Source: CAVSWT01 sp963782985 (GTDB lineage Bacteria > Bacteroidota > Ignavibacteria > Ignavibacteriales > Ignavibacteriaceae). From it: a stretch of DNA of 64,000 nucleotides. How positions within the stretch are numbered: position 1 is the stretch's first letter; each line of letters begins with the position of its first letter. Location: assembly GCA_963782985.1 (NCBI GenBank), contig CAWALU010000003.1, forward strand, positions 1-64,000, given 5' to 3'. The notes beneath the pieces were generated by a model, which did not search any database, was not told where the DNA came from, and saw nothing but the letters and a program-made list of their open reading frames with translations. Below are positions 48,494-56,938 of the stretch, piece after piece. Made by a program: the position numbers and the translations under genes.

Positions 48494-50515
48494 ATGAAAA
48501 AACTCTTACTAATTATTCCCTTAATTGTTTTAACGCAAAATTTAAAAGCACAGTACTGGCAAAAGATTGATTCTGTATTTGCGCCGGGCGGAGTAACAGT
48601 GCAGCGTTTTTCTGCTCCCGAATATGCTGATCTTGACGCTGACGGAGACTTCGATCTCATCCTCGGCAACCTCGAAAATGAAATAGAATATTTTGAAAAC
48701 CTCGGCGGAGCCAATCCGCCTGCCTTCAAAAAAGATACCTCAATGTTCAGCTCCATTTATGCCGGCGGATATCAATATACAAATTCATATTATCCGGCTG
48801 TAGTTGATATTGATTCAGACAATGATTTGGACCTAATTATTAGCGGTTACAATGGATTACTTTTTTATAAAAATATTGGCGATTCTTCAAAAGCAATTTG
48901 GGATGAAAGAGATACTTCATTCTTTTCAAATGTTAATAAGCAAATTGGAACTGATGCAAAACCTTCATTTGTTGATATTGACGACGATGGAGATTTTGAT
49001 TTAATAGTTGGAGTTGGCGAATCACTTTTCGGCGGACCTCAATCAGGTATTTCTCTCGGCTTCAGAAATATCGGAACTGCCGACAGCGCAAGTTTTGAAT
49101 CTGACAATACCATTGTTGCCGGCTTACCTGATGTCGGCATTAATGCTTATCCTGCTTTTGCTGACTTAGATGATGACGGAGATTTTGATTTATTAATGGG
49201 ACGCGACGGCGCCGCATTGTACTATTATAAAAACACAGGCAGCGCGCAATCACCCAAATGGAGCGGCGGCTCAACTCTTTTTTCAAACGTTGAGACAATA
49301 AACTATTGGAAAAATCCTGTCTTCTCTGATTTAGATAACGACGGCGATTTCGACCTTACTTATGGCACTGATGGCGGCGATCTTCTTTATTATGAAAATA
49401 AAGGAACGGCAGCATTAGCGTCCTTTATTTATAATCCCGCTTTTTTTAAAGTTATAAAAACGGAAGGAAGCTCCACAGTTTCATTTGCTGATTTTGATAA
49501 TGACGGAGATCTCGATCTTCTATCCGGATCAACAGGCGGAAAATTATATTACGCACGCAATGATGGAACATCGGATAAACCAATTTTCATTTCTGCCGCA
49601 ACAAATTTTACTACAATTAATCCTGGATTCAGAAGCGCCCCGGTTTTTGTTAATCTTGATAACGATAATGATTTTGATATTGCCTCCGGTTATAATCTCG
49701 GCAAAATTAATTATTACATTAATAATGGAAGCTCTTTCACAGCCAATCCAGCTTTCTTTGATCCTGTTGCAGTAACTTATCAAAGTATTCCTGCTTTTGC
49801 AGATATTGACGCCGACGGCGATCTTGATTTGCTTGTCGGCTCCGATGATGCAAACAAAACAAAATTTTATTTAAATGACGGAAATAATTCCTTCTCAGAA
49901 AATACTTCCATTTTCAGTGGAGTTTCTTTTCCGCGAGGAAGCAGACCCGCTTTAGCCGATATTGATAACGACGGCGATTATGATCTTTTTATCGGAGGTA
50001 CGTTTGGAAATATTAATTTTTATGAAAACACAGGCGATAAATTTAATCCCGTTTGGCAACTAAATAATGCAACCACTGCCGAAGTAAAAGTAAAACAAGC
50101 CGCGCATCCTGGCTTTGCCGACCTTGATAACGACGGCAGGCTCGATTTAATTGTTGGCGAATATGATGGGAATTTTACATTTTATAAAAACCTTTTTGCT
50201 CTAGTTGGAGTTGAAGATGACGCGGTAAATAACCCAACTGAATTTTTATTAGAACAAAATTATCCCAATCCATTTAATCCGGCAACAATTATAAAATATT
50301 CCGTCCCAGCCGTAGGGACAAAGCTTGCTTTGCCCGTACAATTAAAAATATACGATGTGCTTGGGAACGAAGTTTCAACGCTTGTTAATGAAGTTAAATC
50401 CCCCGGAAGTTATGAAGCTAAATTTGACGCATCTCAGCTTGCAAGCGGAGTTTATTTATATAGAATTTCCGCAGGCAATTTTTCATCAACAAGGAAAATG
50501 ATTTTGTTACGATAA
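48494..50515 (+). CDS. FG-GAP/VCBS repeat protein with T9SS sorting domain
   Basis: A 673-residue secreted protein with signal MKKLLLIIPLIVLTQNLKAQ. It has about ten repeats of the FG-GAP/VCBS type with a calcium loop, for instance YADLDADGDFDLILGNLENE, FVDIDDDGDFDLIVG, FADLDDDGDFDLLMG and FADLDNDGRLDLIVGEYDG, which probably form one or more integrin-like propellers. It ends in a T9SS type A domain (LLEQNYPNPFNPATIIKYSV, LKIYDVLGNEVSTLVNEV, LASGVYLYRISAGNFSS). It would be exported across the outer membrane and anchored at the surface, possibly for adhesion. Within the sorting domain a palindrome at 50312-50339 encodes VGTKLALPV. The frame is intact. Confidence 0.88.
   Translation: MKKLLLIIPLIVLTQNLKAQYWQKIDSVFAPGGVTVQRFSAPEYADLDADGDFDLILGNLENEIEYFENLGGANPPAFKKDTSMFSSIYAGGYQYTNSYYPAVVDIDSDNDLDLIISGYNGLLFYKNIGDSSKAIWDERDTSFFSNVNKQIGTDAKPSFVDIDDDGDFDLIVGVGESLFGGPQSGISLGFRNIGTADSASFESDNTIVAGLPDVGINAYPAFADLDDDGDFDLLMGRDGAALYYYKNTGSAQSPKWSGGSTLFSNVETINYWKNPVFSDLDNDGDFDLTYGTDGGDLLYYENKGTAALASFIYNPAFFKVIKTEGSSTVSFADFDNDGDLDLLSGSTGGKLYYARNDGTSDKPIFISAATNFTTINPGFRSAPVFVNLDNDNDFDIASGYNLGKINYYINNGSSFTANPAFFDPVAVTYQSIPAFADIDADGDLDLLVGSDDANKTKFYLNDGNNSFSENTSIFSGVSFPRGSRPALADIDNDGDYDLFIGGTFGNINFYENTGDKFNPVWQLNNATTAEVKVKQAAHPGFADLDNDGRLDLIVGEYDGNFTFYKNLFALVGVEDDAVNNPTEFLLEQNYPNPFNPATIIKYSVPAVGTKLALPVQLKIYDVLGNEVSTLVNEVKSPGSYEAKFDASQLASGVYLYRISAGNFSSTRKMILLR
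50312..50339. repeat. 28-bp palindrome in frame inside a sorting domain
   Basis: GTAGGGaCAAAGC and GCTTTGcCCgTAC pair around TT with two mismatches. It encodes VGTKLALPV between the first and second conserved blocks of the T9SS domain, a loop that is about five residues shorter in the orphan domain at 2057-2365. A worn relative sits at the same place in the next gene (52949-52976). Confidence 0.65.
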
Positions 50516-50574
50516 CTATCTACTAATAGCATTTCCTCTCTTCTCTTTTTGAATTCAGCAAACAAACTAAACCG

Positions 50575-50605
50575 ATCCCGTTGCTTATGCAGCGGGATTT
50601 ACTAA
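50575..50605 (+). terminator. Hairpin after the FG-GAP gene
   Basis: ATCCCGTTGC/GCAGCGGGAT (50575-50584, 50589-50598) with one G-T pair and loop TTAT, followed only by TTACTAAAATTT. Likely a terminator despite the short T-run. Confidence 0.6.
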
Positions 50606-50718
50606 AATTTATAGGTATTCTAAATTAGTTAACTTTGATAGTTAATTCATTAAAAGAAATTTATTATTTTATATACAAATTCTTCAATAATTTTATTCTG
50701 AATTTTTGTGGAGCTATT

Positions 50719-53151
50719 ATGAAAACCAGAATTTATCTTCTTACGTTTCTTCTTCTAACAACTTATATTTTTGCAGGATCATTAGATAGCGTTCAGATTG
50801 GACCCGGCATAACTCATTATCACCATGTAATTGACTCCGGTCCGTGGAATATTAATATCGTTAAAATTAACATCCAAAATCCGTGGATAAAATTTCAGAC
50901 AGTTAAGGCTGGCAACAGACTTACAGCATTTGAAAAAACCTCTTCAATGGCAGCGCGCAATAACTATGAGGAGCACAGAGTAGTTGCTGCTATTAACGGT
51001 GATTTTTATAACACTAGTAATGGCGAACAGATAGGAACACAAGTTGCAAACGGTGAACTATTAAAAGTTAATAATGGCTGGTTAAATGTTGCATTCGATA
51101 TAAATAAATTACCTATGATCGGTATGCAAAATTTTTCAGGATCTATAATTACTAAGGACAGCGTAAAAAATATTTCGGGCGTAAATAAAATCCGTGATAT
51201 TGATGAATTAATTTTCTACAATTCCTTCAAAGGCACATCTACTTCAACTAATCAATATGGAACTGAAGTTAGGATTATTCCTATAGATAACTGGCTTGTT
51301 AACGATACAATCAGATGTATAGTTGATACACTTATTACAGGAATTGGAAACATGTCTATCGGAAATAATAAATCAGCGCTTTCAGGTCACGGAACTGCCG
51401 CTTCATTCTTAGTGAATAATTTATTTAAAGAGGATACAATTAAAATTGTTTTGAATCTCTTACCCGCTTATTCGCATCTTGAGCAGTTGATTGGTGGAAA
51501 CACATGGCTCGTAAAAGATGGAATTTCAAATTCTGATAACGGAGATCGGCATCCACGAACATCTGTGGGATTCAATCACGACTCTACACTATTTTTCATG
51601 TTTGTAGTTGATGGCAGACAACCCGGATTAAGCATCGGCATGTCTTACAAAGAACTTGGAGATTACATGAAAACATATGGCGTTTATCAGGGTTTAAATC
51701 TTGATGGCGGCGGATCATCAACAATGCTGGTAAGAGGAGCGCTTGTTAATAGTCCTTCCGATATTGGCGGTGAAAGATCAGTTTCAAATAGTTTTTTGTT
51801 AGTTAGCACAGCTCCGACAGGACTATTGGCGCATATCCGTGTAAAACCAAAAGAGATATTTGCAATTGGAGGATCCAACGTAACTCTTGCTGCTTCAGGG
51901 TTTGATCAATATTATAATCCTGTTAATATAACTCCCGGCAGTCTGGTGTGGAGCTGCGATCCATCAATCGGCAGCATTACACAAAACGGAATTTTTACTG
52001 CAGCGTTTGATACCGTTTCAGGATATATATATGCCTCAGTGGGAAGCATTAAAGATTCAGCGCTGGCGCATCTGACAAAAATTTCACAAATTTTATTGGA
52101 ACCAAATCCAGTTATCCTGCAAGTCGGACAATCACAACAAATTACGGCAACCGCATTTGATAACTATAACAATATTATTCAACTGCAGCAGACAGATTTT
52201 CAGTGGTCAGTTACCGGCGGGTTAGGAACTATAACTTTAAGCGGTTATTTGACTGCGACAAATACCGGTAATGGCGAGATAATTGCTGAAATTGATACCA
52301 TCAGCGGATCAGTACCTTTAACGATAGGAACATCAGCTACAACTATTATTGATGATTTCTCAAATCTAACAGGTTACACTTTAACCGGAACAAAAGTTAA
52401 TCTGTCTCAGTGCAGTTTTGTTTATGATAGTTCAAATTTTATATCGGCCCCCTCTTCCGGAAAATTAAATTATAGTTTTACAACCGGCGGCACAAGCGCT
52501 TTATACCTGACTAAAGAAATTCCTATTTCAGGTACTCCTGAAAAACTAAGTATTCAGGTTTATGGCGATGGAAAGATGCATTGGCTGCGTGGAGAGTTTA
52601 AAGATGCAGATAATGAGATTTTTCTTATCGATTTTACAAGCGGTAATCCAGGAATTGATTGGACAAATACCTGGAAGTATATTGAAGTGAATTTGAGTGC
52701 AGCCGTACCAAGCTGGGTAAATCCAAGCGCTGTTCTTACTTTTCCAATTAAGTGGACACGCTTATATCTTGCCGAAACAAACGACGCTAAAAAAGATAAT
52801 GGTGCAATTGGTCTAGATGATTTTCGTGTGCATTTTATATCAACCGATGTTGAAACTGGCGCTGTTTTACCGGAAGAGTTTCGATTATACCAGAACTACC
52901 CAAATCCGTTTAATCCGGCAACAAAAATAAAATATTCCATTCCAGCCTTAGGCGCAAAGCATGTTTTACCAGTTCAATTAAAAATTTACGATGTGCTTGG
53001 GAACGAAGTTTCAGCGCTTGTAAATGAGGCTAAAGCGCCAGGAAATTATGAAGTTAAATTTGATGCTTCAAATCTTGCAAGCGGAATTTATTTATATAGA
53101 ATTTCTGCCGGAGATTTTTTCTCTGTTAAGAAGATGATATTGCAGAAATAA
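50719..53151 (+). CDS. Phosphodiester glycosidase (NAGPA-like) with Ig-like and T9SS sorting domains
   Basis: The ATG at 50719 (after GGAG) opens a signal peptide MKTRIYLLTFLLLTTYIFAG; longer frames upstream lack one. Residues ~40-350 match the phosphodiester glycosidase family: VVAAINGDFYNTSNGEQIGT, HPRTSVGFNHDSTLFFMFVV, GVYQGLNLDGGGSSTML. Two immunoglobulin-like domains follow (VKPKEIFAIGGSNVTLAASG, LEPNPVILQVGQSQQITATA), then a carbohydrate-binding-like segment (IDDFSNLTGYTLTG) and a T9SS type A domain (FRLYQNYPNPFNPATKIKYS). The family includes the enzyme that uncovers N-acetylglucosamine phosphodiesters; here it would act on extracellular polysaccharide. About 810 residues; intact. Confidence 0.85.
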   Translation: MKTRIYLLTFLLLTTYIFAGSLDSVQIGPGITHYHHVIDSGPWNINIVKINIQNPWIKFQTVKAGNRLTAFEKTSSMAARNNYEEHRVVAAINGDFYNTSNGEQIGTQVANGELLKVNNGWLNVAFDINKLPMIGMQNFSGSIITKDSVKNISGVNKIRDIDELIFYNSFKGTSTSTNQYGTEVRIIPIDNWLVNDTIRCIVDTLITGIGNMSIGNNKSALSGHGTAASFLVNNLFKEDTIKIVLNLLPAYSHLEQLIGGNTWLVKDGISNSDNGDRHPRTSVGFNHDSTLFFMFVVDGRQPGLSIGMSYKELGDYMKTYGVYQGLNLDGGGSSTMLVRGALVNSPSDIGGERSVSNSFLLVSTAPTGLLAHIRVKPKEIFAIGGSNVTLAASGFDQYYNPVNITPGSLVWSCDPSIGSITQNGIFTAAFDTVSGYIYASVGSIKDSALAHLTKISQILLEPNPVILQVGQSQQITATAFDNYNNIIQLQQTDFQWSVTGGLGTITLSGYLTATNTGNGEIIAEIDTISGSVPLTIGTSATTIIDDFSNLTGYTLTGTKVNLSQCSFVYDSSNFISAPSSGKLNYSFTTGGTSALYLTKEIPISGTPEKLSIQVYGDGKMHWLRGEFKDADNEIFLIDFTSGNPGIDWTNTWKYIEVNLSAAVPSWVNPSAVLTFPIKWTRLYLAETNDAKKDNGAIGLDDFRVHFISTDVETGAVLPEEFRLYQNYPNPFNPATKIKYSIPALGAKHVLPVQLKIYDVLGNEVSALVNEAKAPGNYEVKFDASNLASGIYLYRISAGDFFSVKKMILQK

Positions 53152-53165
53152 AATCTCCTTCTATG

Positions 53166-53300
53166 TGCTTCTTAGTGTTCTTAGTGCCTTGCATAGCACA
53201 CTTAGCTCCACTAAGAAAATGCAAATCAATATTATATATTTACTGGTTTTGCGTAAGTGTTTCTCTGTGGCTCCGTGCCTCTGTGGTGAAAAATTTCTCT
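53166..53300. repeat. Dispersed intergenic repeat, copy 1
   Basis: Contains CTTAGTGTTCTTAGTGCC, CACTAAGAAAATGCAAA and CTCCGTGCCTCTGTGGTGAA. The same words recur in the same order after the sigma gene (53970-54125). Repeats with this CCTCTGTGGTGAA wording are non-coding. Copy 1 lies in the promoter region of the sigma gene. Confidence 0.6.
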
Positions 53301-53390
53301 CAATAATTAAACCGAAAGTAATCTTAATGCTATTTTCTTAATAAAAAATTATCACTACTTTCATATAACAAATTACTAAGGGAAAATATT

Positions 53391-53951
53391 TTGCTATCAG
53401 ACTCTACGGATTTAACCCTCCTCCTTTCAGAAGTTGGCAAGGGGAATAGAACAGTAATAAATGAAATCTTTCCGATTGTTTATAACGAACTCCGGAGAAT
53501 CGCTTCCAAATATCTTTACCAGGAATACGGCGAACGAACTATGCAAACTACCGAACTGGTGCATGAAGCTTACCTAAAAATAATTGGACACAATAATGTT
53601 TCACTCGATAATAAAGCTCACTTCTTCGGCATAGCCGCTAATGCTATGCGCCAGCTTCTCGTTGATTTTGCCCGTAAAAAAAGCGCTGTTAAAAGAGGGG
53701 AAAATCCTACTAAGATTTCTTTGTTAGAAGGGATGGTTGTTTACAGCGATAATGATCAAAAAATTATTGAGCTTGATAACGCTCTTCAAAAACTTAGTGA
53801 AGTTGACGAACGTTTAAGCAAAATTGTTGAGCTTAGATTTTTTGGGGGACTTAATATTACAGAAACCGCCGAAGTTCTTAACTGCTCTGTATCCACCGTA
53901 AAAAGAGAATGGGGACTTGCCCGCGCCTGGCTTTACCGCGAATTAAAATAG
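53391..53951 (+). CDS. ECF-type RNA polymerase sigma factor (Sigma70_ECF/TIGR02999 type)
   Basis: A 186-residue sigma factor starting at a TTG (53391) after AAGGGA. Region 2 is VYNELRRIASKYLYQEYGER followed by TTELVHEAYLKIIG and NKAHFFGIAANAMRQLLVDF; region 4 is LSKIVELRFFGGLNITETAE and LNCSVSTVKREWGLARAWLY. The wording TTELVHEAYLK...HFF.IAA..MR..LVD.AR marks the family in which the sigma gene pairs with a TPR-bearing Ser/Thr kinase. That kinase lies 3 kb downstream (56939), with one large T9SS protein gene in between. No anti-sigma gene is seen, so control may be through the kinase. Repeat copies flank the gene on both sides. Confidence 0.88.
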   Translation: MLSDSTDLTLLLSEVGKGNRTVINEIFPIVYNELRRIASKYLYQEYGERTMQTTELVHEAYLKIIGHNNVSLDNKAHFFGIAANAMRQLLVDFARKKSAVKRGENPTKISLLEGMVVYSDNDQKIIELDNALQKLSEVDERLSKIVELRFFGGLNITETAEVLNCSVSTVKREWGLARAWLYRELK

Positions 53952-53969
53952 CATCAATTTATTTTTGAT

Positions 53970-54125
53970 TACTGATTCTCTGCGCCTTCGTACCCCTCTG
54001 GTGAAAGAAAGCTTAACCACTTAGACACTAAGAACACTTAGGTTCACTAAGAAAATGCAAAGTAATAATAATTGTTTTTCTTCCTGCCTTCGTGCCTTCG
54101 TGCCTCTGTTGTTAAAAGAAGCTTA
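53970..54125. repeat. Dispersed intergenic repeat, copy 2
   Basis: Shares CACTAAGAAAATGCAAA and CGTGCCTCTGTTGTTAAAA with copy 1 at 53166-53300, plus an inverted CACTAAGAACACTTAG word. It occupies most of the gap between the sigma gene and the T9SS protein gene. Confidence 0.6.
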
Positions 54126-54245
54126 AGAAATATTTAATGAACCTTTTTCTCATTTCTCACGCATGTACTTGTAGAACACTTCTTCTAGCCTTTCAACAAC
54201 GTTAATTAAATTTCATAACTAAATTCATTTATAATAGGAGGGTCC

Positions 54246-56788
54246 ATGAAAAGGATTTTTTTCTTTTCAATTTTTACTTTTCATACTAGCTTTTCAAACA
54301 TTGCTTAATGCGCAAACTACATACACCGCAATTAAATACGGCGGTAATTGGCAAGACCCGGCAACATGGTCGCCGGCAGGTGTTCCGGGTCCCGGTGATT
54401 ATGCAATAGTAGTGAGCAAACCAGTTTTAATAACCGGCTCTGTTGAAATAGCAGGTTTTACTTTAGATTGGGGTACCTCTGCTGGAACTATTGAATTTGA
54501 AGGCAGCGGAAATCCATCACTTACAGTTACCGGCAATTCAACTTGGGGTGCCGGCGTATTTAAAGGCGGCAACGGAGCCAATGGTGGAAATGATGTAAAC
54601 AATACGCTTTTGTTTACCGAAACTTCTGTAGTTACAATGACATATAACTCTGAACATAATTTTCATACCTTGTATGAAGGTACCTATATGATAAATCGGG
54701 GGACTATTATTTTGCAGGGAGACGGTGCTGTCGGTGGAAGAGGGTTGTCAACTCTGCATAATGAAGGGCTTTTTGATATTCAAGGGGATGGTTACTTTGG
54801 TGGGGAATCATTTAGCGGCGCAACATTTATAAACACCGGAACTCTGCGTAAAAGCGGAGGCACTGGTGTGTCTACTATTAACGGTTGGTGGACTTTTGAA
54901 AATCAGAACGGCATAATTGACGTACAATCCGGCTCATTAACATATTCCGGTGGCGGGAGTTTTAACGATGGTATATACAACGTTTCAGAAAATGCGCTTC
55001 TAAGCTTGACTGGCAGCACATGGATTTTTAGCGGGACATTAACAGGTTCGCCTGCAGGAGTTTTCAGCCTTGATGGCGCAACAATCAGTACAGACAGCGC
55101 TAACGTAACATTTAATATTAAACGGAACCGGTTTTCAATTTGTTTATGGTACTATAAACGGAGGCGGAACTTTAGTTATTCCCGAAGGCGCCCTTTTTGT
55201 TTTACCGGGAACAAATTATGCAGGATTAAGAGCTGGTACAACCTTGCTAAATCAAGGCACAGTAAAACAGGCAGGTACTTTTGCTTTTGGAATACAAGGG
55301 TACTCTATAATTAATAACAAATCACTTTGGGGTATAACTTCCGATGCTGATTTTAGCGGCGGTACCGGCAGCGGCGGAACATTTATCAATACCGGAACCT
55401 TCCGCAAAAGCGGCGGTACTGATGTTTCCAATATGGATGGGTGGTGGACTTTTAATAATGATGGTGGAACAATTGATGTTCAGAAGGGAACATTAGAGTT
55501 TAGCTGCAACAGTATTTTAAATGGAGGCAATTATAATATTGCTGCCGGTTCTCTTTTTAATTTAAAATCTGCCACACACATTTTTAAAGGAACTTTAATT
55601 GGCTCACCTGCCGGAGTTTTTAGTCTTAACGGCGGCACTATCAGCACGGACAGCGCCACTGTAACTCTTGATATTAAAGGAAACGGATTTCAATTTGTTT
55701 ATGGTACAGTAACCGGCGGTGGAACTCTTGAAATTCCTAATGGCGCTCTATTGGTTCTCCCGGGAGTAAATTATGCTTCTTTGCGCGGCGGAACAACTTT
55801 GCTAAATCAAGGCACAGTAAGGCAGGAAGGAACTAATGGTTTAGGAATTCAGGGACTCTCTGTTGTTGACAATAGAAGAATATGGATTATAACTTCCGAT
55901 GCTGATTACAGCGGCGGTACCGGAAGCGGCGGAACATTTATTAATACAGGAACATTCCGCAAAAGCGGAGGAACTGATGTTTCCACAATGAATGGGTGGT
56001 GGAGTTTTACAAATAAAGCGGGCGGCATTATTCAAGTGGATTCGGGCACGGTAGATATATCCAATCTTGAAAATGAACAAGACGCAATAATAAAAGGTAC
56101 TGGAAGCATTGATGTTCCATCTAATTTTACAAACAACGGAATAAATTCCCCCGGCAATTCTCCCGGTATGCTTTCCTACATCGGAAACTATCTTCCTTCT
56201 TCAACTGGCGTGCTTGATATTCAACTCGGGGGATTACAGAACAGCGAATATGATCGTTTGAATATTACCGGCACCGCTAAATTAAACGGCACTTTAAAAG
56301 TATCTTTGGTTGATAATTTTATTCCCGCAGCGGGCGACAGTTTTGTTGTGCTTACTACAACCGGCGCTATTACTGACAGCTTTCCAACCATTGATGCTCA
56401 ATCCGGTTTATACTTAACGATAAAAAAGAATACAAATAATGTTACAATTTTTGTTGACAGCGTAGGGACAATAGTTTCTGTTGATGATGATAAAAAAACT
56501 GAAATAGTTACAAGCTATAATCTCTCACAAAATTATCCGAATCCATTTAACCCAGAAGCACCAATTAAATATGACATTCCTTCCGTCGGTACAGCAGCCA
56601 ATCTCCTGTTCTGTTAAAAGATATATGATGTCTTGGGAAATGAAGTTTCAACGCTTGTAAACGAAACTAAATCTCCCGGCACTTATGAAGTTAGGTTTGA
56701 TGCTTCAAGTCTGGCAAGCGGAGTTTATATCTATAAGCTGTCCGTAAATAATTTTTCTTCTGTTAAGAAAATGATATTGCAGAAGTAG
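54246..56788 (+). pseudogene. Repetitive T9SS surface protein, beta-helix-like (several frameshifts)
   Basis: The ATG at 54246 opens a signal sequence that shifts frame near 54285 to LFILAFQTLLNAQTTYTAIK. The mature part contains Gly/Thr/Ser-rich repeats of about 550 nt (183 residues) with the phrase TFINTGTFRKSGGTDVS at about 54825, 55375 and 55925, and GTLTGSPAGVFSLDGATIST at 55030 and 55585. This resembles parallel beta-helix autotransporter stalks. A shift near 55118 (one extra A in ATTAAACGG) separates the first third. The frame meets a TAA at 56615-56617 inside the T9SS domain; the same frame resumes as KIYDVLGNEVSTLVNETKSP and ends at 56788. If repaired, about 845 residues. It is probably a surface adhesin controlled by the flanking sigma factor. 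Confidence 0.78.
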
Positions 56789-56804
56789 GATTTACACTTA
56801 ATCG

Positions 56805-56842
56805 AAACCTCCGAGGTTTTCCTAAACCTCGGAGGTTTTTTT
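56805..56842 (+). terminator. Strong terminator of the CCTCCGAGG family
   Basis: A perfect 15-bp stem AAACCTCCGAGGTTT/AAACCTCGGAGGTTT (56805-56819, 56824-56838), loop TCCT, followed by TTTT. It is related in sequence to the repeats at 1880-1950 and 6039-6066. Confidence 0.85.
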
Positions 56843-56938
56843 AAAATAATATCCGCTTTAAAATAGCCGGCAGAATATTTATAATTGTTCAAACATTCGC
56901 GCTAAAAAAATAATTCCACTAAAACGGCTGAATATTTT

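Noticed and set aside
50635..50718. 28-residue N-terminal extension of the phosphodiester glycosidase
   Set aside because: The ATG at 50719 has a GGAG site and opens a standard signal peptide.
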